A stretch of 64,000 nucleotides of DNA from Symbiodinium natans (taxonomy: Eukaryota; Sar; Dinophyceae; Suessiales; Symbiodiniaceae): assembly GCA_905221605.1 (NCBI GenBank), contig CAJNDS010002124.1, forward strand, positions 1,323,421 through 1,387,420, read 5' to 3'. The notes beneath the pieces are model-generated. The model was not told where the DNA came from, ran no database searches, and saw nothing but the letters and a program-made list of their open reading frames with translations. The stretch's first letter is position 1, and each line of letters starts with the position of its first letter. The translations under genes and the position numbers were made by a program. This document shows positions 12,201-23,800 of this stretch, one piece after another.

Positions 12201-15200
12201 TTAGATTTTTGGGTCGATTTTTGCTCCAAAGAGTCAAATCGCAAGCCCTGGTCCCTAAGTTGTCGGGGTCGATTTGTGCTCCACAGAGTCAAATCGCAAG
12301 CCCTGGTCCCTAAGATTTCGGGGTCGATTTGTGCTCCACGGAGTCAAATTGCAAGCCCTGGTCCCTAAGATTTTGGGCCCAGTATTTGCTCCAAAAGGTG
12401 AAATCGCAAGCCCCGGTCTTTAAGATTTTGGGCTCATTTCTTGCTCCAAAGAGTAACATCGCAAGCCCTGGTCCCTAAGATTTTGGAATCGATTTTTGCT
12501 CCAAAGAGTCAGATCGCAAGCCCTGGTCCTAAAATGTTGGGCTCAATTTTTGCTTTTCCCTTCTCTTCTGCTTCCTTTTAACTGATAAAACACAAGAAAG
12601 GAACTCATATGATAAAGCAGTGGAAAGGTAAGCAGAGGGTGACTCCTTGCGCGTGAGCCTTTCCATAATACTCCATCATATTCATCCTCTCGGCCTATCT
12701 CTTCTGTTCCTTTCCTTACTCTTCTCCTTCTCATAGTTCTTCCTTTTTGTTTTTCTCATTTCGAAAAGAAAGAGGGAAGGGAGAAACAAGGGAGAGAGAA
12801 TAGATAAAGAAGAGTGCCATCTTCTCTGCGCCTTGTTTTGTCTCTCCCTCTTCTCTATTCATCTGTCTTCTATTCTCTTCCTTGCTCTTCCCATTAAATA
12901 TGCAATCCTTGGTATCTCTCCTCTCTCCTTCTCTCTTCCTCCAACAGATGTGCTTTTGGATCGTTTTCTGCATCTTCAAGCGAGAAAAAAGGACACAGAC
13001 TGCGATTAAAAGGGACGCCCATGTTGGATTGGCAGCAAGCCCAGCTGATGCTCATGATTCTCTCTCTTTCCCTACACATGGGCGATGGAACGGGTGTCCT
13101 TTTCAATCGTTTTTCTGCATCTTCAAGAGAAACAGGGACACCCCACAAGAAGGAAAAGCAACATAAGAGATAGGGAGGGAAATTGACCCTTTCCTCTCTT
13201 CTTATCTGCTATTTTTCTTATTCGCTTCAAAAAGCAACATAAGGGAAAGGGGATTTCCTGAAGAGGAGAGAGGGAACCTATCTGTGAAAAGCAAGAATGG
13301 TTTTTTCTAGTTCGAAGGGGAATAGGGAGAGACAAGGGAGAGATGATATGTACAGCTTTGCGCCTTATTTTGTGATTCCGTCTCCTTGCTTCCTGTCTCT
13401 TCTATTCCTTGCAGCACGCTTCGGGAAACATAGCATCCTTGTTATCTTTCCTCTCTCACTTCCCTTTCCCTTCTCTTCTTCCGCTTCCTTTTAACTGATA
13501 AAACACAAGAAAGGAACTCATATGATAAAGCAGTGAAAAGGTAAGCAGAGGGTGACTCCTTGCGCGTGAGCCTTTCCATAATACTCCATCATATTCATCC
13601 TCTCGGCCTATCTCTTCTGTTCCTTTCCTTACTCTTCTCCTTCTCATAGTTCTTCCTTTTTGTTTTTCTCATTTCGAAAAGAAAGAGGGAAGGGAGAAAC
13701 AAGGGAGAGAGAATAGATAAAGAAGAGCGCCATCTTCTCTATTCATCTGTCTTCTATTCTCTTCCTTGCTCTTCCCATTAAATATGCAATCCTTGGTATC
13801 TCTCCTCTCTCCTTCTCTCTTCCTCCAACAGATGTGCTTTTGGATCGTTTTCTGCATCTTCAAGCGAGAAAAAAGGACACAGAATGCGATTAAAAGGGAC
13901 GCCCATGTTGGATTGGCAGCAAGCCCAGCTGATGCTCATGATTCTCTCTCTTTTTCCCTACATATGGGCGATGGAACGGGTGTCCTTTTCAATCGTTTTC
14001 TGCATCTTCAAGAGAAAAAGGGACACCCCACAAGAAGGAAAAGTAACATAAGAGATAGGGAGGGAAATTGAAGAACTCCTCATTGTACTTGGTCATTCCC
14101 TTTCCTCTCTTCTTATCTGCCCATTTTCTGTGCGCCTTGTTTTGTCTCCCCCTCTTCTCCCATCATCTCTCTTCTGGTCTTTTCTTTGCTCTTCCCATTA
14201 AAAATGCAACCCTTTTTATGTCTCCTCTCTCCTTCTCTCTCCCTCCTCTTCTCCTGTTCCCTTCTAAACGACAAAAACGCAAGAAAGGAAGAATAAGAGG
14301 GGAATGGAGGCCCTGTTCCTTTTCCTCTTTCAATGGATGGGGGAAGTGGGCGGAGTTGGCCCCTTGCCCGTACACCCTCCCCATGCTTCAGCAAACCCCT
14401 CCTCTCGCCCTATCGCCTCTGTTTTTTCCTTGTGCCCAAACGGAAAACGAAAACGGGTTCCTTTATATGTTCATTGTCCTTCCTTTTGTTTTTTTATTTC
14501 ACAGGGAAAAGAACCAGAGAAGAGGAAGATAAGAACGAGAGGTGAGATGAAAACGGCACCATCTTCTCTTTGCCTTATTTTTGCACCTCCCTCTCCTGTC
14601 TTAATTTCTCTTCCACTCTTTTTTTCCATTGCTCTTCCCATAATATTGCATTCCTTTTGATAACTCACAGGAAATTAAAATGGCCTCCTTGTTGTCTCTC
14701 CTCTCTCACTTCCCTTTCCCTTCTCTCCTTCTGTTTCCTTTTAATTTTAACTGATAAAACACAAGAAAGGAGCTTGTAAAATCAAGCAGTGGAAGGGTAA
14801 GCAGAAGGTGACTCCTTGTGCGTGGACCTTTGCCGTACTTCACCATACCCCTCTTTTCGGCCTATCTCTTCGGCTCTTTTCCTAACCCTTCTTCTTTTCA
14901 TCTTTCTTTTTGTTTTTCTCATTTCGAAAAGACAGAGGGAACGGAGAGATAAGGGAGAGAGGATAGATAAAGAAGAGTACCATCTTCTTTGCGCCTTGTT
15001 TTATCTCTCTTCTATTCTTTTCTTGGCTCTTCCCATGAAAATCGTGTTCCTCTTATCTTTCCCTCCTTCTCTCCCTTCTCTTCTCCTCACGAGAGCCTTC
15101 GACTTTAGGATTGAGGAGAAAAAGAGAAGAGAAAAGAGGAACTACCTGGTTCTTGTTCCTGAGGCCTCCATAGTACGACTGACGTGACAGCAGCGTACCC

Positions 15201-18200
15201 TCGTGGAAACGTGTATGGCTATAAGAAAACCCGAGTCCCAGCTTCCAAATAGACCCTATTTAAGCCACCCACGGGGGGGGGGGGTTGTGACAATGTGCTT
15301 TAGCTTAGAGGGGAGATCACCCCGGGATCCCATGGAAGGGGCGGCATAGGAGTGTTGGGTTTTGGGTTTAGGTTGTGGGGTTAAGGTCGATCGCCTCTTC
15401 ATCGTGATTTTGGGAACAGGTTATGGATCAAGTTGGGATTGCCTCTGCTTTGCCTTGGTAGACTTGAGAAGTATGCGGACCTTCCCTCAGCGCTCAACCC
15501 TAAATAAACCCTGAACTTTAAGCTTTAAACCCTAAACCCTAAACCCCAAACCCTAAACCTTCAACCCTAAGTAGAGACTGGGCAGTGCTTGCGTGCAGGA
15601 CGGCAGCCTCCACAGCTACCGCCAGCGCCCCCGATCGCACAAGACACCCCTGAGCCCAACAGTGAGCCTCAATGATACCCTAAACCCTAAACCCTAAACC
15701 CTAAACCCTAAACCCTAAACCCTAAACCCTAAACCCTAAACCCTAAACCCTAAACCCTAAACCCTAAACCCTAAACCCTAAACCCTAAACCCTAAACCCT
15801 AAACCCTACAGGGGTTTAGGGTTCAGGGTGTAAACTCGTAATGCTCACAGGAATCTTAGGGCTTTTAAGCAGCAATTTAGGGAACCATACCTACTTTGGG
15901 GCTGGGTAGGTAACCTTTAAACTTTTTGGTTATATTGAATCCTACTATAGATAAAAAAAGGTTAACCTTGTATGGGCTAGGATATTCAGCCCCTCAGCCT
16001 AGAGCAGTCAGAAACATCAGGTAGCTTCGTCAAGACCCGCCTCAATGCTTCAAGCGCCTGTCCTTTAGGCACCCTCTTTGCCATACACGTAACACCCTAA
16101 AGTCTTATGAGCCCTACAGCTCTAAGTACTACGCGTTTTGGGGTTAGGGTTTATGGTTTGGGGTTAAGGGGGCTCAAGGGGCTTAGGGTTTAGGTTTTAG
16201 GGTTTAGGGTTTAGGGTTTGGGGTTAAAGGGGGCTCAAGGCGCTTAGGGTTTAGGGCGCTCAATGGAGCTGGTTTAAGGCTTGAGGGTGATTCAACGATT
16301 TAGGGTTCAGGTGTCGAACATAGGGTTTAGGGTTTACTATCAGTTGCCTTACAGGCATGTATGCCGGAATTAGCACCCTGAACCCTATGACCTTAAGCTT
16401 AAGCCTCAAAAAACAGAGCGGCCCATGTCAGGTCTCTATAGTAGGGCATTCCTTGTAGTTTCTTGACTAAAGAATAGCCTAGGGTGTTTAGAATAGTGCT
16501 TTTAGGATTTAGGGTTGATGGTTTCAGGTGTACGGTTTAGGTGTCAGCCAACTACTAACAGTATCCCCTTTTACTTATAGGTCCCTACATAATTATACTA
16601 TAATCGCCCCCAAAACCCTTTTCTAATCCCTTAAACCCTTAAACCCTAAACCCTAAACCCTAATCCCTCAGGTACGTCCAGGGATTGCCGCTGAGCGAGC
16701 TTCCCGAGGCAGTCTTTGGGCAATTCTTTGCGGCGTAAGCGGAGACCCTAAAACGCTACAAACCTTAGAAACTCTACAAACCCGACAAGCCCCAGGAACG
16801 CTACCCTACAAACCCTAAGAGCCCTCCACCCAAGCCGGTTTAGGGTTTAGGGTTTAGGGTTTAGGGTTTAGGGTTTAGGGTTTAGGGTTTAGGGTTTAGG
16901 GTTTAGGGTTTAGGGTTTAGGGTTATGGCTTTCGAAGTGGCCACTGCGTCGCTTCGGCCTGTTGTTTTGTTCATGCCGGGGCACGGCCCGAAGGTGATGC
17001 AACCCGCAGGCCTTAGGGTTTAGGGTTTAGGGTTTAGGGTTCAGATGCTGAAGGATTTGCTCGCCGACGTCAAGAAGTTCAAAACAAGTTCGAAGCTGTT
17101 CGAAGCTGCAAGATTCGGCTTGGGCTTCACTGCAAAGCACACAAGAGTCTTCTGCACCATGCCAAGGTGGACTATAGCATTGGTGCTTCAGGCGGTGGTG
17201 TTCATGTACTTGACATCGCGCATGCCGCAACATCCTAAACGTCTATCAGGAGCCCCGTGAGGGCCATTAGGGTTTAGGGGTTTAGGGGCTTAGGGTTTAA
17301 GGTATGTGGTAGTTGTCCAACCTACAAGAAGCCCCCCCCCCCCCCCCCTACGCAGTTCTAAGTAGAGCTATAGGACCCTAAACTGGGTTATAAGCATCCT
17401 CACTTAAGCTATAAGTCCCAAAGCAGGGGCGGTCATGCGCCAGTCTGTGCATTCCCTTTGGCTTGGTGGCGCTTTACTGTAACTTTAGATCCCTAGCTTT
17501 TTTGGGTTTCTTGGGCTTCTTAATGAGGCAGCCAAAAGTTTAACTTTTTACTACCCTTAGTGCAGCCAAGTTGGGTGATCTCCCTTGACATCCCGTGTGG
17601 CGAGGAAGCACATGAGTGGCATTTTGCTGTTCCTGGCTCTGCTGTCACAACGATGTACCAGGGACAAAGACTTAATCCAGTGTATTAACCCTAAACCCTA
17701 AACCCTAAACCCTAAACCCTGAACCCTAATCCCTAATCCCTAATCCCTAATCCCTAATCCCTAAACCCAGCCAGGCTTCCAGTCTGCCCTGCTTAAACAG
17801 GCTCTTGAACCCTAAACCCGAAACCCAGGCGTCCAGTCTGCCATGCTTAAGTAGGGTCTAATTACATAACAAAGGGTTTAGGGTTTAGGGTTTAGGGTTT
17901 AGGGTTTAGGGTTTAGGGTTAGGGTTTGGGTTTAGGGTTTAGGGTTTAAGGCGAGAGCTACAACACCCCAAGCCCTAATCCCTAAACCCGAAACCCTATC
18001 CCCCAAGCCCTAAACCCTAAACCCTAAACCCATACCCTAAACCCTCCACGCCAAACTCCAAAAGCCTAAACCTCACCTCCAAGCCCTACACCCCAGGCCC
18101 TAAGCCCTAAACCATTGAAAGAGCTGAGAGGCTTTCGGCCAGCACACGAACGCCGAGATCTCGTCCTCGTTGGCCGACACAGCCCGCGGGCCGAACTCGG

Positions 18201-20817
18201 GGTTTTTTGGGGTTTAGGGCTTTAGGGGTTTAGGGGTTTATGGGTTAAGGGTTTCGGGGTTTAGGGGTTTAGGGGACTAGGGGTTTAGGCGTTTAAGGTC
18301 TTAGGGTTTTGGGGTTTAGGGTCTGGGGCTTTAAGGGTTTCAGGATTTAGAAATTAAGGTCTAGGGTCTCAGGCTTTGGGGCTTTGGGGGGTTTAGGGTT
18401 CTAAGGGTTTTAGGGTTCAAGGGTTTAAGGTTCAGGGCGTAGGGTTTAGGACTGGGGGGTTCAGGGTTTAGGGGCGTACGATTTTGGAGACAGTTCACTG
18501 TAGGGCCACAGAAAATAGGAGAGATTCCGGGCATTGAGCCGCAACAAGACTTCCCCCAATTGCCAGCCCTAGAGGGTTCACGTTTCAGCGTTTTATGGCT
18601 TCTACAACCGAAAGCTTAAGCCCTATAGCCTATACCCTAAGCCCTAAACCCTAAACCCTAAACCCTAAACTCTAAACCCTAAACCCTAAACCCTAAACCC
18701 TAATCGCTCCCCAGCAGCCCAGGACATACTCATGCAGACCATGATCGAAGTGCGCGGCGGAGGCAGGAATTTGCGCGGCGAAGGCAGTAATTTGTTTTGG
18801 GATCGGGTTTAGGGTTAGGGTTTAGGGTTTAGGGTTTAGGGTTTAGGGTTTAGGGTTTAGGGTTTAGGGTTTAGGGTTTAGGGTTTGGGGTTTAGGGTTT
18901 AGGGTTTAGGGTTGAGGGATTAGCTAAGCCCCTAAGACCCCAAGCCCTAGGTCGGTCGCACAGCCTTCGTTCTTCTGAAGTCGATCTAAGTCCTGCGGAA
19001 GCCCTTGAACCCGAACCTCTGAGCCCCAAACGCCCTGGAACTTGCCGCTGTAAATGGCAGCCCAGTCTATACTTGGGCCCTAAAGCTACTATATGGGAAC
19101 CCCTTTAAGGCCCAAGTATATACTTTATAGGTACGTGGACCCTTAGGGTAGGGTTCAGGGTGCGAATCTCTCAGGCTAAGAAGTGCACGCTTCCTCAGCC
19201 ATTTGCTGTGGACAGCCAGAACGGTGTCTAGCCGTTAGTGCACAGTAGATGATGCTTGCAGTTCGATGGTGGTTCTTGCTGCTTTGTGGAGCCATCTGGG
19301 CCGGCGCCAGCAATCCCAGCGATTCCAGTTGCCGGAGAGACTTGGGAGCACGGTGGCTACCCGTTTGGCCCCCCCCTTTTGGGTTCGAGGTTCCCTTAGA
19401 AAGTAACCAACCCCCCACAAGGGTACAGTACCCTGAGCTACCAAGGAGATGAGTCAGATTCACAGGGGGAATGTGAACCCCACTCCCTTCTCCAGTCTCG
19501 GACGCACGACCGCCAGCTTCTTGCTGTAGGGAAATGCGAGGTTGGTGCTTCGGTGTCGTGCCCAAGCGGCAATCCTTGTGCAGGGAACCAGTGCTGCCCG
19601 GATGGCACCATCTGTCCTTCTGCACCCTCAGATTTTACGGGATGCCCCTGTGTCATAGTTGGGTAACATTTTACATTTTTAAGGGTACTTAAACCCAATA
19701 AGGAATAAACAATTAAATTTCTAATATTATCCCAACAATGAACAAGGCCCCATACCACAGAAGTCGCAAGACTGCGTGTCAAAGACCATGAACGGCGCGG
19801 CAAGGGAAGGCAACGTAACCGTGGCAGTTATGGATTCTGATTCGGCCGTCACGCTCGACTGCTCGGGGGACACATTCATTGACTGCTGGACCTTCTTCAC
19901 TCAGCCTGACCCGACTCATGGAGACGTGGTCTATGTTGCTGAAACTACGGCCAAAAACCTGGGCTTCTTACTGGTTCAAGACCCAACTTTTCAACTTCTG
20001 GGCTTCTTCATAAGGTCGTTTGCTCTGAAAGTGTCAACATTTTATTTCCTTGGGTTCTCGGACAGTAAGGCCTGTATTACGTACAAGATGGGGTCGTGTA
20101 CCTCAAGAGCCAGGTGGGCCAGAACCAGCCGGCGCTCAGTATTCGACTCCAGTCCCGAGCCGTCTACCAGGCGGGGCACATCTGGCTCATTGATCCTTCG
20201 CTGACCCAGAGGGTCCATGTACCTAGATAGTATATACTTGGGCCTTAAAGCTACTACATAGGAACCCCTTTAAGGCCCAAGTATATACTATAGAGGTACA
20301 TGGATCCTTTAGCTGAGTGAGCCACACTCTACACCTTATTTGGGGATACTTTATATAGTCCCTTAGAGAACTGAAAGTGTGCACTTTTTCTAGGGGCATT
20401 ATGAGCTCAGCGACTAAGAACCCTAAACCCTAAACCCTAGACCCTAATTCTCTGGGTAACTTATGAACGCAGCAACTAAGGATATCCAACACATGCCCAC
20501 AGGCATGGGCACTTGGCCCGCTTGGTGGTCCTTCGGGCCTGATTGGCCCAACAACGGGGAGACTGAGTAGCCCAGTGGTACCCTTTACTTTTTTTTTAAA
20601 TTTGGCTACGGGTGCCCACCAACCCAAAAAAGGGTGCCCGTATTATAATATGGTTACTGGGCTACCCAGGAGATTGATACCATTGAGACGGTGAATGTGG
20701 AGAGCGTGGTGCAATCGACCCTGCACACCAGCGAAGGATGCTTCATGTACATTGATGCTTGCTAGCCCAGCGCTACCCTTTTTGCCCTTGCTTCCTGAAA
20801 AAGTAACCACCCGCCCC

Positions 20818-20850
<33 letters not shown>

Positions 20851-23800
20851 AGCAAAAAAAACAAACTCTTGTCATAATATGGCTGCTCCAAACGGTAAAA
20901 CCTACAAACCAAACGCTAAACCCTATAGACCCTAAAACCCTAAACCCTCAACCCTCAACCCTAAACCCTCAACCCTAAACCCTAAGCCAAGGATGGGATT
21001 AGCAGCACAGACTGCGTCTCCGGGGAGGGCCAAAGTGGCTGCGGCGTCAACGGGCCCTGGAACAGCGCTGGGCCAGCGTTCAACGACAACGGCGGTGGAG
21101 TGTATCTTGCTTAGACAGTTAGGGTTTAGGGTCTAGGGTCTAGGGTCTAGGGTCTAGGGTCTAGGGTCTAGGGTTTAGGGTTTAGGGTTTAGGGTTTAAG
21201 GTAACCTTCAACTTTGTTGGGTCCTCTTATCTTGTAGGAATAAGAGAGTTTAACCTTACTTGTTCTTTCGGTTCTTGGTGAGACGTAAGGTTTGCCACCC
21301 AGTGGACGAACGAGGCCATCTACATGTGGTTCTTTCCGCGTGGCCAGATCCCTGCGGACATAGACCAAGGGAACACCTACACATGGGGCCCGCCCTATGT
21401 GAAATTCCCCTTCACCAACTGTCCCTCGGACCAGGAGTAGGCCCCTGTTGCCTTTTTTGTTTTCATGGTTTAGGTTCCCGGGTAAGCCCCTTTTAAGCCA
21501 AAAAGCGCACGGCGTCTCAATCCTGGGTTGCCTCTTGGGTCTAGGACTGGGATGCTCCTCCCTTATACTAACAGTCCTTAATCGGGAATTATAGAGTACC
21601 CCGATTATCATCCCTCTAAGGATTGTCAGTATAAGGGGGGAACGTCCAAGTCTAGGTCCTTCTTGGCACTTCAATGATCAGCAGCTTGTGATCAACTTGG
21701 ACTTCTGTGGTGATTGGGCAGGTTCGGTGTTCCCTGGAGGGAATCTCGGTAGCCAAAGTAGCTACCCCTTTTTGAAGGAGGGGGGCAGGGGGGGGGGGGG
21801 GGAAGTTTGTGCTTGCCTTATACAAAGGAGCCAACCCCAAAAAGGGTGCCCTTATTCTAGTATGGGTACCTAAACCCGAAGCCCGAAACCCTAAGCCCTA
21901 AACCCTAAGCCCTAAACCCTAAACCGAAGGAACGAAGCTTGCATCGAGTATGTGCAAAACCCAGCCAACATCGAGGCACTCTCCGACGCTTACTGGGCGA
22001 TCAACTACGTGAAGGTCCTGTTTTGAGCTGATGCTGCGTGCCGATGTTGGCTTTGGGAGCAAGCTTCCCCGCCCCTATAAGTAGGTCAGTGTTAGGGATC
22101 CCTTTTTACTTTTTGGGTTATGGGCTTTCTTATATATGAACAACAAGGATCCTTTTTGCTTCCTAGGGGAACAGGGATTAAGATAAGTAGGTGTGCCTTC
22201 TAAGTGTGTGCTCGGTTTTTTGGGACGCCGCCCTCAGAAGTAGGAGTGGGCCCCCATGAAGTTCTGTCAACACCGAGTCAACACACTTGGCTATGAACTA
22301 TGCCTCTGCGTACTACTCACCAGCGCACTTCCAGTTTGTGAGACGCAGAGGACCTGGCTGACGATGGGGATGCCATCTTGGTCTGCGACCTAAAAAACCG
22401 AAAACACCCGTAACAAAAAACCCTTAAACAAATCTTAAAAATCCTAAAAAGCCTGAAAGCCTAAACCCCAAACCCTAAACTCATCGTGTGCGGCACGAGG
22501 CAAGGGCCAGAAGTGTCCTGTGCGATGTAGATAATCCAGGTCGCCGAGCCTGGCAAAGGGCAAACATGGACTTTCGTTGGGCTTCTGCCAATTTCATGGT
22601 TAATCTACTATGAGGGAAAATCATTAATCGTACTCCCTTACGGTCCCTATATGAGCAAGGGTCAAAACTATGGTGATTGCAGTGTTAGGACATTTGCATG
22701 CTGAAGTGTCAAAAACCCCTGTACATCGACGGGGAACATTGAAAAGCACGCCCCTTAAAACCCTTGTAAAGCAACGGGGAACACTGAAAAGCGACCCCCC
22801 CCCCCCCTCTCCGCCATTGCGCGACCTCGCCCCGACCTCTAGAGTTTTGACAGTGGCGTCATAAAGATATACCATAAGAATCAGACCCCCCAAAACCCTA
22901 TGCTTATTCGTAAGGCCCAGAAATTACCTTAAGCCCTAAACCCTAAACCCTAAAGCCTAAACCCTAAACCCTAAACCTAGACAAAAAAGCCCTGAAGCTG
23001 ATCTTGACAAGCACAAGCCTGCCGCAGATTTCCAAGACAGAAAGCCCAGGGGCTTTGGGGTTTGGGTCCCCGCAACCCTAAACCCTAAACCCTAAACCCT
23101 CTTTTGGCCGGTGGAACAGGTGTTAGGGACTAGGGCTGTGGAGTGGGATTTGTCCTCTTCGCTTCATACCGAACCTTGAACTATTCCCCGCGAAACCCTC
23201 CACAAAAGGAAAAGAGAGGCCAACAATAAATCTAAGGCTTCATACAGAGGATACAACAAAGCAAGCAGCTACTCAGATGCAGAAACCCTAAACTATAGAC
23301 TCAACCCTGGACCTAAACCCCCAACCCCCTAATATACGGGTCGGAATAATTACTATACTAGTATTTCTTTATGGTCCCTTTGTATACTATCAGAACCCCC
23401 CCCCAAAAAAAAACTCTTCTAACTATCAAGGCCCCTATATTACAATGCGCAATGCCCTAAAGTCTTTCCTTGCTGGTGCCAGGCGGCGGCTCCGCGGGAG
23501 GCGGGCTGAGGGTCTCACTGCGAGGGTTTAGGGTTTAGGGTTTAGGGTTTAGGGTTTAGGGTTTAGGGTTTAGGGTTTAGGGTTTAGGGAATATTACCTA
23601 CAGTTTCGTCAGGGGGTTCTGAACACTTTGAAGGCGGTCTGCGGGTTTAGGGGTTTAGGTTCGACATATTTATCGGACGAAGTGCGCAAGAAGAAGAAAG
23701 AGGCAAGGCATTTATGATGGGCTTTCGATGCCCTTGACGCTGCCTGGGACTCTCCTTACCTCCAGCCTTTATGGGTTTTGCCTACTACTTATGAGGGGTA

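Larger units (their letters stand above)
9288..15598 (+). other. dynein intron 10 with satellite island
   Basis: A 6.3-kb intron. It starts with TTTAGGG repeats, then holds three stacked tandem-repeat classes between about 9.63 and 15.27 kb, and ends in CCCTAAA-type repeats. I see no gene in it. Confidence 0.8.

Noticed and set aside
10310-12368. ORFs of 100-140 aa in both strands with repeated [14 protein letters not shown]-type text
   Set aside because: They are readings of the 55-bp satellite. 55 is not a multiple of 3, so frames rotate every copy and no conserved protein results.
9876-12541. CRISPR-like regular repeats
   Set aside because: Units are contiguous with no unique spacers, and the genome is plainly eukaryotic.
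12543-15187. Lys/Arg-rich minus-strand and Phe/Ser/Leu-rich plus-strand ORFs
   Set aside because: Low-complexity translations of a pyrimidine-rich tandem repeat; the duplicated ORF at 12543 and 13456 simply mirrors the 912-bp repeat.
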